The position numbers were made by a program, and so were the translations under genes. Positions 12,043 through 24,152 of a DNA stretch of 64,000 nt are shown here, piece after piece. Within the stretch, counting starts at the first letter, position 1. Every line of letters starts with the position of its first letter. The notes beneath the pieces are model-generated. The model made no database searches, had not been told where the DNA came from, and saw only the letters and a program-made list of their open reading frames with translations. Origin of the DNA: Guadua angustifolia (Eukaryota; Streptophyta; Magnoliopsida; Poales; Poaceae); assembly GCA_036346375.1 (NCBI GenBank), contig CM070515.1:18312423-18376422 (forward strand), in the 5' to 3' direction.

Positions 12043-12320
12043 TCTACTGCTTCTAATTATGAATTGGTGGCGGTGGTCCATTCTCCCTCCCTTCTCGGGC
12101 ATGTCCACAAAACCGTCATTGTCCCGATCTTCTATATATTGATGAATATAGAAAATTTTAATTCAGTTGAATATACATGCATATGTGATCGCTCACAGAG
12201 CAGCACACTATGACGTACTGGCTAAGCTTTTAGAGCCTTAGACCACTCACAGAGCAGCACACTAGGACACTACTACGTACTGGCTAAGCTTTTAGAGCTA
12301 GCCTTAGACCAAAATACACT

Positions 12321-12423
12321 CTAGTTGTTGATGTTCCCTTTGCCTATGCCGGGGCTGTTACCAGGAGCAGTAGGACGGGCATCCGTGGTCGTCATTGGCA
12401 TGCCTTCACCATCTTGCCCTACA
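12321..12423 (-). pseudogene. CEP-like precursor, copy c, C-terminal remnant
   Basis: The minus strand encodes GMPMTTTDARPTAPGNSPGI then GKGNINN and a TAG at 12321-12323. The core DARPTAPGNSPGIG resembles the CEP hormone domain (Arabidopsis CEP1 core, from memory: DFRPTNPGNSPGVGH). The signal-peptide half is missing: at 12424 the sequence switches to the CACTA transposase tail. The 3' flank (12192-12320) duplicates that of copy b (30572-30698). It cannot make a secreted precursor, but it keeps the ancestral stop, which copy a has lost. Confidence 0.6.
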
Positions 12424-12555
12424 CTCGACGAGCTCCCTCCTTTCGCGGTGGATGTCGACATAAGCCTCCTGAATGACACAGACATGGATGCTCCTTTCAT
12501 ACGTCGCGATCATAATAAAGGAACACTTGTAAAGACAAAGTACGTGACTACTTAA
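12424..12555 (+). pseudogene. C-terminal tail of a CACTA TnpD-like transposase
   Basis: This in-frame stretch reads LDELPPFAVDVDISLLNDTD then MDAPFIRRDHNKGTLV and stops. Acidic PPF...D.S motifs followed by YIRRDH(N/E)GI-like ends are typical of CACTA transposase C-termini as I know them. The transposase core (TNP2, DUF4216/4218) is absent upstream, where CEP copy c starts. The open frame seen from 12325 is a chimera: its first 33 codons are the antisense of the CEP remnant. Confidence 0.45.
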
Positions 12556-12625
12556 GATGTACCACTACTGTATGAACTATGTATATGTAACATGAGTCTT
12601 CTACTGTATTATGTGTTTATTTGGA

Positions 12626-12946
12626 ATGAAACTAAAGTGCTAAAAGCATTTTTATGAACTCTGAAATGAAACAAAAGTGCTAAAAGCATTTTTACGAACT
12701 TTGAAACGAAACAAAAGTGCTAAAAGCATTTTTACGAACTTTGAAACATACAAAAGTGCTAAAAGCATGAAACGAAACAAAAGTGCTAAAAACATTTTTA
12801 CGAACTCTGAAACGAAACAAAAGTGCTAAAAACATTTTTACGAACTCTGAAACGAAACGAAAGTGCTAAAAACATTTTTACAAACTCTGAAACGAAACAA
12901 AAGTGCTAAAAACATTTTTACAAACTCTGAAGCGAAACAATCATAA
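12626..12946. repeat. About 40-bp tandem repeat array
   Basis: Around eight units contain AAAAGTGCTAAAA(A/G)CATTTT and (C/T)GAACTCTGAAACGAAAC. One unit is internally shortened (12741-12770). It is AT-rich, non-coding and lies just after the transposase tail. Confidence 0.85.
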
Positions 12947-12980
12947 AACAGTAAATAAAAAAATAAACAATCATAAAACA

Positions 12981-13440
12981 GTAAATAAAAAAATAAAGAA
13001 AGGCTAGGGGGTGTGAGTGGGGCTTGAACCCGTGACCACGCGGGCGAGCCCGCACTCAAGCACCACGCACTAGATAAGGGGGTGGAAGAGTTCTTGTCAA
13101 CCAATAAGGGCACCATATTCTTTTGAATATTAGCTGGTCGGCCCTTTTACAAGCGGTTCGTACTACCAACCGCTTGAATAGATCACTCCTACAAGTGGTT
13201 GGTAGTAACAACCGCTTGTAGAAGTGAAATCTTAACGGTAAATAAAAAAACAAAGAAAGGCTAGGGAGCGCGAGCGGGGCTCGAACCTGCGACCACGCGG
13301 GCGAGCTCACACTCAAGCGCCACGCGCTAGCCAAGGGGGAGGAAGAGTTCTTGTCAACCAATAAGGGCACCATATTCTTTTGAATATTAGCCGATCGGCA
13401 CTTTTACAAGTGGTTCGTACTACCAACCGCTTGAATAGAT
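12981..13440. repeat. 257-bp tandem duplication with tRNA-like A/B boxes
   Basis: Two units begin AGGCTAGGG at 13001 and 13258. Each carries a block that on the minus strand looks like a type-2 pol III promoter. In unit 2, A-box-like TGGCTAGCGCGTGG lies at 13320-13333 and B-box-like GGTTCGAGCCC at 13277-13287. Unit 1 has a mutated A box. Each unit ends in the ACAAGNGGTTCGTACTACCAACCGCTTG motif. Confidence 0.7.
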
Positions 13441-13673
13441 TACTTCTACAAGAGGTTGGTATTACTAACCGCCTGTAGAAGTGATCTACAAGCGGTTGGT
13501 GTTACTAACTGCTTGTATAGGTCCTTTCCCACTCCCGCCCAACCATGCATGCGCTCTACAAGCAGTTAGTAATATCAACCGCTTGTAGAGGACGTGTACA
13601 AGCGGTTCGTAATACCAACCGCTTCTAATTTTTATTTGTACAAGCGGTTCGTAATACCAACCGCTTGTAGAAG
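13148..13673. repeat. CACTA-type short inverted motif cluster
   Basis: Multiple copies of an about 30-bp near-palindrome, CAAGCGGTTNGTANTACCAACCGCTTG, occur roughly every 40-80 bp. The same motif recurs at 28078-28330 near the right end. In CACTA elements such repeats serve as transposase-binding sites (family knowledge). Confidence 0.7.
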
Positions 13674-14058
13674 TGGGTTCCCTTTATAGCCTTATACTCC
13701 CCGCGCTCTCTCACACCCCAAATTTTCTAAGTCCCCGCTCGATCGCCTCCTGTGTCTCACCGCCGCCGCCTCCATCAAGACCCCGCGCGGCCGTCTTGCC
13801 CTCCTCCGCCACCGTGCCATCCTCGTCGACGCCGTCGCCCTCCTCGGCCACTGATCACCCCGGCGCCACTCCACCCCCGCGCCACTCGACCTCGCCGACG
13901 CCTCCTCTGCGACCGCGCCGACGCCACCTCACCGTCACCTCCTTCGCCACCACGCCGACGCCACCCTGCCATTCCACCCCGGAGGACCGAGGTATAGCTG
14001 TGCACGCCCTCCTCCTCCCTCTCTATTCTATTGCACGCAAGGTGTTCGACTAAATGTC
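13674..14058 (+). promoter_or_regulatory. Probable promoter and 5' leader of the CACTA downstream gene
   Basis: CCCTTTATAGCC (13680-13691) is a TATA-like motif, followed by a CT-rich leader (CTCTCTCACACCCC). A donor-like GAG|GTATAG occurs at about 13992. The matching acceptor would be AAATTAG near 24147, just before the ATG at 24153. If so, chromovirus copy 2 sits in a 5' UTR intron. The proline-rich open frame 13673-14053 is compositional only. Confidence 0.4.
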
Positions 14059-17000
14059 TGTAACGACCCCCATTTTAGCACAGAATGCAAAAATGGAACT
14101 CTAATGTGCTTGCAGTACTAGTCCCTGGATCAGTAGCTAGTACGCACATTTCAACAATTGGAATCACAACCATACATTATATAAATTTAGCGGAAACTAA
14201 TAAACATATAAATCTTACAACTCAGAGTATTTAGCAGCAAAAGAAGCAAAGCCTTGTAGTGTACCCATCCAACCCGCAGGAAACTGATCAGGCATAAATC
14301 CTTAGAAAAGATTGCTTCAAAGGAGAACCCGCAACCTGCGACAAAATAAAGACTTCAGAGCTTCGCTGACTTACACCTAAAAACAACGAATAAGCAAGGG
14401 TGAGTACTTTCGTACTCCGCAAGACTTGATAGTGGTTTACAAATGCAAATAGTTAAGCATGCAGGCTTAATCAATGACAGGCTCTAGTTGTTTTGCAGTT
14501 GCTCAAAGAAGTAAAACATAAGCTAATATTAGATTGCAATTCGCATTTAAAACAATCGCTAAGGAATAAGTAAATTTACATGAAAGTAAACACAATTCCA
14601 CAACCAGTCTACCCGACTGAATAGCCATATATGTCGATTCCTTTGGACATAATACCAGGTTGCCAAAACAGTTTCAAACCGAAACTCCAGTTTTCAGAAA
14701 ATACCAAAGTCTAACATTGGAATGACTTCACCAAGTGCCCATGACCGCGGGCGCGGCTAATCAATTAGATTTAAACTCTGCAGAGGTGTACAGCTTTACC
14801 CACAAGGAATGATCAACCATTTTGCGAGATCATTTCGACACACGCCTCCAATAGGTGTGTCTGCCAGGCGATCATACATAGCCGTTACATTATTCAGACA
14901 TGACTTCGATCCAGCCCGGGACGTTAACCCTCGCCGTAGAACCAGAAACACACACTCAAGCTGTGGATCCACTTTCACACACCCAACACAACGTTTCTGA
15001 ACATGACAGGGCGTACACCGTTGCATTAGCAAGTAGAAACCCCGTCAGGCAGACCTGACCGGAATGCCCATGCTAGCTCCCGCCTATCAATGAGCAAAGC
15101 CATGTCTGAACAACTTAATAAGCTAAGGCTACCCCATAAATAGCCCTTGTGGTTGCACGAAAATCTTGGATCAATAGCGTCCCATTGCTCAGTCCTTAAT
15201 GTGACATGGGCGACACTTCACCCTACACTACGTGCAGTTCCTTTTTGCACCTCCGGCTATTGCCAATAATCGCCCACATCAAAATTATAGTTTTATTTTG
15301 GATTTTTAGTAAACTAACAGCAACCTTTTCCAAATGGTATTTGTTTTAATCAACAAGTTGAAAATGAACCATTTTAACGTTGAGCATGGCTAAGCAGATA
15401 TGATATCTATCGTTTATACCCACAGTGACATTAATTCATGTCTAAACCATACTTAGGGTTACAAGATTCACATTGTCAGTCATATTAAGGAAATCCATAA
15501 TTCACAGGGATAATTACTGTTCTACCCGAATAGCGCTTTTATGGAGAATTACTGCGATGCATAATACAGTTGCAAAAACAACATATTGTAGGTGAAGTAC
15601 TGGGATCAACATGATCAAGGAGGTGCTTGCCTTGCTTATTTGTCGTTTACGATGAAGACGAGGATTGCGGCTGATGACGACGACGATGACGGAATCAACA
15701 ACATCGGGTTCTACACGTCAATCAACGGAAATACAGCAAAATACTAACTTCAATAAAGGGCAAAAAGAAAATAGATAGCAAGAACAATAAAACCCTTCAC
15801 AAGAAACAGGGATTGCTCTTTTATGAATTTATTAATCTTATTTTACAAATTCAAGATGCAAAAATTGGTTAAGATTAATAGAATTAATCATTAGTTGTAA
15901 TGTTCATTGATTTTACTTATTCATAATATGAGTTCTGCCAATCCTTAATACTTGCGGGTTTTGCTCTATTAGGATTAAGATTCAAAGCAAGATGAAATAA
16001 GAATATTTTCTTAGATTACTGCAGATCGTGTCTTAGAGATCATTTCTAGGCTATTCTTTACAAAACTCGGATTTAGATGAGCTGCTTTGCGAGTTAATGA
16101 AAAGGCTTAAATGATCACATTAGATTATGAATTATTAGTTCTTCATCTTTAATTGATTTCACCCAGAATTAGTTTTACGCAAGTTAGATCTACTGATTTA
16201 GGCTACTGGCCTAATTTACATGATATTTGAGAAGGTTCTGGTGATATAAATATCTTAATCATTGATTTCTCATTTATACTTGAAGTTTATTCAGTCATAT
16301 TACGGTCTAAAGTAATGTGATTAATTAGGGTTATTAAGCTATCAAGATTAATATGTAAATCACGATGAAATGAGATTATCTTTTCGTAATAGCGTAGACT
16401 ATACTTTGGAGAGCACTACTAAGCTAATTCCATAAGTTTTAGCATTTAGATGAAACATTATATTCATTGCCAAAATAGTTTATGTGGCATTGTAAAGTTT
16501 ACGTTTATGAAATCGGAGAGAACGCGAAGCGAATGATTAACTCTTAAGGGTTTTGAACTAATAAGTATAATATGCAAACCTTGATGGAATAAGATTCTTT
16601 TTATAGAATATGGTAGTATGAACTTTGTACAGTGTTTCTAAACTGGTTTTACTAATTTTAGTATTTAGACGAGTTATTCTATCTGCTGTTGAATTAGTCT
16701 AAATGATCACAATGCGAACACTAAATCTGTCAAGACTCATTTTAAGTTTGCGACTACACTATACATGATCCTTCATTTATTTTTTAGGTATTAGCAGAGT
16801 ACCATCCTAGAAATGTTTTAAAGTTGGTTTGGCATTATTTTAACTTTAATTGCAATGGGTTATATATTTATTTGCTGTTGTTGTTTGCACTTTCTTGCAT
16901 CAAAGAATGCAAGATAAGTTTCACTTTAAATATTTTTACATAATTGGTTCTCTATTGATTCCAGGATCCTATTCAAGGTATTCTTACTATTTTATGAGCT

Positions 17001-19299
17001 ATTATGCACTTACTCTTATAAATGGTCATATTAAGGCTTATTAATATTTGCAAAGTAAGCAATTTAAACACAGATCAAAAGTTATATGTTTTTCCATATC
17101 TGAGCTTCTCGTAATTCCAGAAGAACATTCAAATTTATTTTATGATTTTATGATATATATTTTTCATGGGTGCAATAGGGTCCATAAGAGTGTGTTTATA
17201 TTATTTCAAATTTTAATAATTGCTATATGGCTCAAAAATTAAATGTTTTAGTAGATTTGAATTAATCCTGGTCTTACCATCATATGAATATTTATTTTAT
17301 ATTTTATGAATTATTCTGCATAAACTTTTATTAAAGACCATAATGGGACTATAGCAAGGTTTAATTCCAATAAATTGCTCTGAAGTTCAAAAACTAAATA
17401 TTTTTGTATATTTAGATTCTTGCTGATTTTATATGAATATAGAAATTTTATCTACTGAAATTGGATTAATATTTCAGAAGTTATTCAAGATTAAAGCTTA
17501 TTCGATTGGAAAATAACTGGAAAATTAGGGAATACGCTTTTACAACAGAGGAAGCGTCTTTTACCTATTGCACTGGAGCTTGGCTGACAGAAGGGCCCCA
17601 TGCGACAGAGAAAGGAAGCAGAGCAGCGGCTAGGGCTGGCCGGCGACGGTCTTCGCGAAGCTCCGGCGAAGGTGAGGACATGGGGAGGAAGATCTCGGCG
17701 AGACTCTTCCAGTGCTACTACCGATTCGGCCGGAGAGATAGTGGAGCGAGAGCCGCCGAGCTCCAAAGGTCATGAAATGGCGGTGTGGCAGTGAGAATCG
17801 GTGCATGGGAGTTCAAATTGGTAGCATATTCAGAATCTATGAGTCACAAGGATTCCGTTTTTGAGTTTTACCGCAAGGGAGAAGCTCGAGAGGCCGCCAC
17901 CGAGCCGGTTTTGGAGAAGATGGGCTCACGGCGGCGGCACAATTTCGCATGAAGAGCTTGAGATTTTTTTTGAGGGATTTAGCTCAGTAGAGTGTGGTGA
18001 TGCTCTAGCTCAAAGGGATTTGGAAATGGAGTCTTATATTTCACGAATTGAACTCGGCTTCGAGCTCCAGGAGGGTTCGGCCATGGTGGAAATGGGAGGG
18101 ACTTCAGCGCTGGCTTGAAGAGAAAGGGGAATAGATGAGGGAGGAGTTGAGCACTGCCTCTGGTGATCACTGAGGTGCAAGGAATGGCTGAGGGACTAAG
18201 CAGATGGTCTGGTTTGGTTGAGCTGAGTCTGGGTTGTGAGCTTTCCCCGAATGCGACAAGGAAAAGGACGAGCGGTATGGTGCGAGATGGCTGAGGACGA
18301 ACGTGGCGATGATCGTGGCTGTGATGAGATGAGGCTGACGCTGAGGACGCGACCAATCGAAGGGGCGATGCATTGAACGAGCTCGATCAAGCTATGCTAG
18401 ACTCAGGAGTGCTCCGCTCGGTCGCAAGAACAGGGGAAGAAGAAGCTGACAAGTGGGGCCTGGGGACCACTGGTCAGTGAATGGAGATGACCAAGAAATG
18501 ATCCAGCTCGGATGCTTCTAGCACCAGATTTTTATTGGGATATCAGATCATGGTAGAAATTTATCAAAATTTTTGACCAAGTTTTGTGAATATATTTTGA
18601 TGCCTGGTAAAATTTTGAGGTTAAAATGAGATACAGAAAAATTATTAATATTCTTACAACAGTGACTGCTCCTAAATTTTGCTTTGGATTTTGATTTTTG
18701 ATTGAGAACAATTAAAGTCTATTATTTTTGAAATTTTGTTTCTCAAATTTGTTTGATCTCATAATACTTCTATAAAATTTTCAAGCCAAAATATGGTTCC
18801 ATTATTTTATAAAAATTCGGACATGGCAATTTCTAAATTTTTAGTATTTCTATTTTTAAATTTGTAAAAGTCTTAAATGACATTATTAATTTATAATATT
18901 TTTACCAGAGGTATAAATGGAATTGATATTTTCATGATAATTTTTACAGATTCATTTGTGACCCCAAAATATTTTATAAATTCTGACAATGCATTGTTTT
19001 GATTTAAAAGTTGTCTTTTCATTTTATCTTTTCATTTCTTTATGCATAAAATTTCATTTTCTGGCTAAAATGATTTAATTGAATGATCAAGGTTCTCATG
19101 GCAATTTTCTAAATTTTTACTTTTTACATTTTTGCCTTTTTCTCTTTTTCATTCTTTAATTCCATTTGTTGGATTTTTCATACAAAGAATAAATCCAAAG
19201 AAATCCAAATAAAACCAATAATGGCAAGGAAACTCAGAAATAATTATATTCAAATTCAAAATACACATTTTTAATTTATTAAAATTTTTTGATGTTACA
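14059..19299 (-). repeat. 3' LTR of chromovirus copy 2 (5241 bp)
   Basis: It opens TGTAAC (14059) and closes GTTACA (19299), a perfect 6-bp inverted terminus. The polypurine tract directly abuts 19300, which fixes the edge. It shares colinear blocks with 1840-6142: CCCTGGATCAGTAGCTAG, GACCGCGGG(T/C)(A/G)CGGCTAATC, and GACACTTCACCCTACACTACG. A GC-rich centre at 17480-18480 probably holds promoter sequence. At over 5 kb it is large for an LTR, and no coding sequence is recognised in it. Confidence 0.8.
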
Positions 19300-19315
19300 G
19301 ATCTACCCCCCTTAC
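19300..19315 (-). other. Polypurine tract
   Basis: The minus strand reads GTAAGGGGGGTAGATC immediately before the 3' LTR. Upstream is the family-typical CTCGGGGTCGAGATTTTT. This primes plus-strand DNA synthesis in LTR elements. Confidence 0.8.
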
Positions 19316-19344
19316 AAAAATCTCGACCCCGAGATTTGGCGGGT

Positions 19345-19638
19345 CTAAAGAAAATTATTTCTAAAAGAAGTCAGGAAACTCTTCCTGAGTCGGTCTTCTC
19401 GTTCCCAAGTTGCTTCTTCTTCAGAATGATTACTCCATTGAATCTTGATCATCTTGTGGGATTTATTACGAGTGTGTCGTTCTTCTTCTTTTAATATTCT
19501 AATCGGATGCTCCCGATAAGTTAAATCAGATTGTAGATCGATTTCATTTAGCTGGGTGAGCTTAGAAGGAAGACAAAGACATTTCCTTAATTGCGATACA
19601 GGGGAGATATTATGAACACTGGATAGCTGAGATGTCAA
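19345..19638 (-). pseudogene. Integrase C-terminal fragment, Tekay/Del type
   Basis: The frame contains VHNISPVSQLRKCL, then DLTYREHPIRILKEEERHTR and IQWSNHSEEEATWEREDRLR. This is the end of the pol polyprotein of Tekay/Del chromoviruses, where the family reads VSQLRKC...YEE.P..ILD...R.LRNK..P.VKV.W.NH..EEATWE.E. It sits directly before the polypurine tract, as expected. The catalytic DDE core and zinc finger upstream are gone, so this is a relic that places the element in its lineage. Confidence 0.8.
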
Positions 19639-21029
19639 CTCTAATTTATATGCCCTTTTTTTCCAACGATACGATATGGCCTAATATATCGTGGCACCAG
19701 GTTACTTCGGATTTGGAAACGATGAATACCACGAACCTTGCAATTCTCGAGGACGAAATAGATTTGGGAATTCTTTTTCGAAGGTGACTTTGTCGTTTGG
19801 TGGACACTTCGTCTTCATTGCTGTTGCTTTACTAGATCTTCGTCTTGCGATTCCAAGTTGACGTGCGAAGAAATAGAGAAGAATTCTATTTGAGTTTTAG
19901 GTAAGTAGATGAGAGATACCAGTATTTTCTACATATCTCTTTTGTTTGAATAACTAGGATCGTTAATAAGGATAATCTAATTTAGAGAGTGGTATGTGGT
20001 ATATTTAGAATAGTTGAGGTGAAAGAAAGATTGCATTGTCGTTAGATTCATTTAAGAAGAACCAAATGTTTAACATTAAGAAAGGTATTTGAATACAACG
20101 GCTGACCTGTATAGTTCAACACTAGTTGATGAAATGAGCTGAGAATAAATGTCATTTCGGGTTGACTCTAGATTGAAAACAGGGTAGAGATAATTCAAGT
20201 CTTGGGTTGAGATAGAAGGATTATAAGATGATCCTGATGATTTGATTTGTTTGATTATTTTAGCAGATAGAGAGTTTTGATTTTCTTTGGGTTTGGCAAC
20301 TATGAAGGAATGAAATGTACATTATCAAAATATTGCAGGAATTGAATACACAAAGGACGTACTCAATACCACATTAAGTGTCGGGTACATTCACATGAGA
20401 AAGATGTTTACGTTCGAGGCCTATCATCAAGGTAGGGGTTGTTTTAAGTTCTTAATGTTTTCTAGGTCTTTGAGATAGCTTAAAAGTTACTAATGTCTTT
20501 CTTGATGAGGTGAAGTAGAACTCTTTTTGGGTTGATGTTGGCGAAGTATCCAAATTCTTCGTAGTTGATACAAGTGACATTATCCATTTTATTCGAAACA
20601 ACAGAAAGGTTGTTTGCTAATGATATAAAATAGATGATCAGGAAGTGACTACGATCAAAGAGTTGACCATGGAGTTAAACTTAAATTTTGGTAGGGTTCA
20701 AATACATAAGTATCATACCTAGGCTTCTTCTACTGGTAAACACCATGAATATCTGGGATTAATGCTTTGAGTTGGATTGGATGCATGTCTTAGGGATTGT
20801 TGATTTTTTTTCCTTGGGCAAGTGTAGGCGTAACATCCATATTTACCACAGCAGAAACAAATGACATGGGCTTTTTGGCTTTGAGTGCTAGACAATTATT
20901 TATTGGTGTTATTGGAAAGATAAATAGATGATAATTGAGATTGAGGATAAAGTTCAGCAGAATTCTATTGGGGACAAGTATTCTTGCTCACACCTCTTCT
21001 CTATCTGTTTTTTTTTCTTTTGAATAGTT

Positions 21030-21610
21030 TTAGATTTTATTCCTCCTACTCTTGAGAGTTATAGTCTTGCCTGACATAACTTTTGGTATAGTTATGGTTG
21101 TAGAACATATTTGTTCAACTTGTGGACATTGTTTAGCAATACGGTTCTTTTTGTGACAATTGAAGCATTCACGCTTTTCTCGTGGTATCTTATTAGGTAC
21201 AATGGTATGCTTAATATTATTTTCCTTGTAAATCTTAGCCTGTTGCTTCTTAGGATACTCTTTGGCCCAATGACTCTCTTTATCAGACAAGAAACATGCT
21301 ATTGGAGATTGCCATTTACTACTTTCTGGGTGAAGGTAGTTGGGGTTAAGTGTTGTTTCTTTAATTCCTTAAGTGATATTTCCTGTGTGGTTGGTTTTCT
21401 TCTTCTTTTGATCACCAAATCTTGAGCAAAAATTGTATTGGCGACTATTAGATCAAGGGGGCATTGAACTAGACAATAATCTTGGTAATAGGACATTTTC
21501 CAGGAAAATGATTTCCTTCACAGCTGGAGCAATTGATTACACTCTCATCAACAGCATGACCTATTTCTCCACAATGAATACAAGCATAGACTTTGGATTG
21601 GCTGGGTTAA
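21030..21610 (-). pseudogene. Chromovirus gag remnant with several eroded CCHC zinc knuckles
   Basis: The minus strand shows, in order, CIHCGEIGHAVDES (about 21557-21585), CSSCEGNHFPGKCP, CFLSDKESHWAKEYP (cysteines lost) and CFNCHKKNRIAKQCP (about 21123-21170, histidine replaced by arginine). Stops and frameshifts separate them. Multiple CCHC knuckles bind nucleic acid in gag proteins. A run of four, three of them with lost ligands, marks a decayed gag. Between 21611 and 22618 I see no recognisable domain. Confidence 0.6.
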
Positions 21611-22618
21611 CAACACTTCAAAGAACAATGTGTAGGTATCAAATAAGGTATAGAAGTAGGTTTTTTTTAGTCTAAACCATTTCCTTTCTCAGCAAGAATT
21701 ACTCCAACGTTGGAAATATTTTGTGCTAGTTGCTAAAACAAAAGGTGTGCGTTTGGTGATTTTGTTCAATTATGGTGAGCATTTACACCATGGTTACAGA
21801 TTCTAACATTTTTTTGTGAACATTGAGAAAGTGGAGAGTTATGACGATTGCTATGCTGAAAATGAAGTGCTTTAGCTAAATACAAAGGATTTGGTTGGAC
21901 TTGGATAGGATTATCATTTTTTTGGCAATTGAGTGTCTTGCGGGGTTTTACGAATTAGATGAGTGTTAGCAATTTATACCGAGAATTATTAGCAAGAATA
22001 AGTTAATTTAAGGAGAGATACAGAGTATGTTAAAATATTTGAGATGAATGAAAGGATGCATTTTGACCAGAGTCATTCGGCAAGAGCTGAAGGTCAGTTA
22101 TAAAGGCTAAAGATTTCATTACTCATTACTTTTAGTAGATGTATTAATGAATTGTGTCACAGGCATCCTGCAACAATATTTATTAGAGTAATGCTATTTA
22201 GATGGAATTCTGTTGGGTTACACGGCAACATTCCGTTCATTATATTATTATTTTAGGAAAAAATTCTATGCAGATTAAGTAGATTTTAGTTTGGTTTATA
22301 AGGCAACGTTTCGTTCTTTAAAATCTTTTTAATTAAATTTTCTTATTAAGTAGGGTTACCGCATCGCAAATTTCAACCTAGTGGTTTAACATTCACGAGA
22401 GTAACCCGAAAGCAATACAAAAGATTTACAACAAAATTTCAACAACACAGAAATACTATACATATATTTAACTTAGTACATAGGAAGGGTATCTATGGTT
22501 TTTCTTTTACTGGTGGTACCATACGTATTTCTGCATAAAAAGTTTACTACATAGCTAGAATAATGTGTAGTTTGTATAATACTATCTTTTATTGTAGTTT
22601 ATTCGGCGACGAGTTTCT

Positions 22619-23608
22619 TTTAATCTTCACACCACTTGCTGTGTTAGTCTTCCAAGGCTTCGATGAAGTCGGGGAGGTTGTGATGCTCGTTGCTTTTCTC
22701 TTCTTGAGGTTGTTGATGTAGACATCACGACAGTGTTGACTTGTTCCCAAAATTATTTTCAAAAGATTTGTTGGTGATTTTTATTACGCAAAAAGATAAG
22801 GAGAGAAATACTGCTAGAAAAAAAATAATTTAAGAGTGGAGAAAGTTCTACAAAGAGAAATGAGTCATAGATAACGAGATTAAAGTCTATAGATGGGAAA
22901 AGAGTATGTGTATAACTGATGCTATCCTTTTTATATTTATTTTTAGAAAAATAGGATTTCTGATTTTCTTTCCGGTTTTCATTTTTAACATCCATTCGAA
23001 GGTTTCTATTCAGAAGATTATAACTATTCTGGTTCCAACTCATTTTCATGGTGCATACTTTAGGCAGAGCAATGAGGTGAGTTTTTGTGGCATGGTTAAA
23101 AGTTATTATTGGAACATTAAATTTTTAACTAGCCTAAAGCAGCATAAGCTAGTTTGGTGTTACTAATGTGGTAAGATCTTAACTTGGTTTATACATGGGT
23201 GGTGTGATCTCAAGCAAAGCTAAGAGTAGTAATAGAGACTATATTACTAATCTTGATGAGATTAAATTTTAAGAAAGGTTAATGACCATGATGGTTACAT
23301 AGGTGAGAAATTCTATGAAAAGGAGACAAGTTTGTATACGTTTTATAAAAAGATGAGATAAGCTGTTTCATGATTTCTTATTCATCCTATGGTTTGAATT
23401 TTCCATATTCATACATGCGGACAAATTATTGTGAAACTTTAACCAAGAGGTTAAGTTTACACATAAATTAGTCCTGACATTCAGAATAAAAACCAATTTC
23501 AAGTAGCACAACATAACGACAACACAAATTGTTCTATATAACTAGAGCAGAATAATATGCTACGCGTATGGGTGCTTATCTTATGGTAGGTCCTAATATA
23601 TTCTAATC
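22619..23608 (-). repeat. Chromovirus leader, homologous to 1-1420
   Basis: Matches to copy 1 include GAAGTCGGG(G/A)AG(G/T)TTGTGATG, AGCAATGAGGTGAGTTTTTGTGGCATGG, and CTAGAGCAGAATAATATGCTACGCGTATGG. Only one of the two 524-bp units of copy 1 is present. Similarity to copy 1 stops near 23608, where a deletion joins the leader to the last about 70 bp of the 5' LTR. Confidence 0.75.
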
Positions 23609-24152
23609 AAAATTTTATTTTAGTTATTTTTAAATTTGAAATTCTAATTTTATTTGTTTTTGAATTTTTGGGATATTACATGTATGTACTCTTGGCCTCT
23701 GCTACACAAACTGTATGACGAAGGAATGAACCATTATGGCCTTTGTTGGGGCAAGAAAGAAATATGTGATTTGTGTGCAATTCTTTTTTATGTTAAATTC
23801 ATATATATGGCAAAGCTTTCAAGTGCACAAAAATACCCAAGATTTGCTTAGGGCAAGAAAGAAATATGTGGCCTATGGCTTGGCTCAAAATCAGCCTACC
23901 CCTAACCTTGGTTAGGCAACATACCCAAGATTTGCTTAGGTCAATATTGCAAAGCAGCTAACACTTATGTTTGCATTGTCTCGCTAAAGTTTTTATTAGA
24001 AATTTTCTTCTTTATATAGACATGCTTACAATTGTTCTTTATATATCATTAAGCTAGCCTTACAATTGATAGTCAACACATATATAATAACACGTTATTG
24101 CTATCCAAAAAGATATGATATTTATGTCAATATTTTTTCGAAATTAGGATAG

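Larger units (their letters stand above)
14059..23680 (-). mobile_element. Tekay/Del-like chromovirus copy 2, degenerate and internally deleted
   Basis: In minus-strand order: a short remnant of the 5' LTR (about 23609-23680, ending ATTACA), leader (22619-23608), eroded gag (zinc knuckles 21030-21610), integrase C-terminus (19345-19638), polypurine tract (19300-19315), and full 3' LTR (14059-19299). Only about 1.4 kb separates the gag knuckles from the integrase end, so protease, RT, RNase H and most of the integrase are deleted. The primer-binding site and most of the 5' LTR are also lost. No clean 5-bp target duplication is visible. Confidence 0.75.

Noticed and set aside
13277..13333. tRNA gene on the minus strand
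   Set aside because: Box motifs only; no cloverleaf pairing or anticodon arm could be built by eye.
13673..14053. Proline/serine-rich open frame of 126 residues
   Set aside because: CCG-rich leader sequence open in several frames; better read as 5' UTR.
14054..23685. Target duplication of chromovirus copy 2
   Set aside because: Left ATGTC and right TGTAT do not match; the 5' LTR is mostly deleted, so flanks may not be original.
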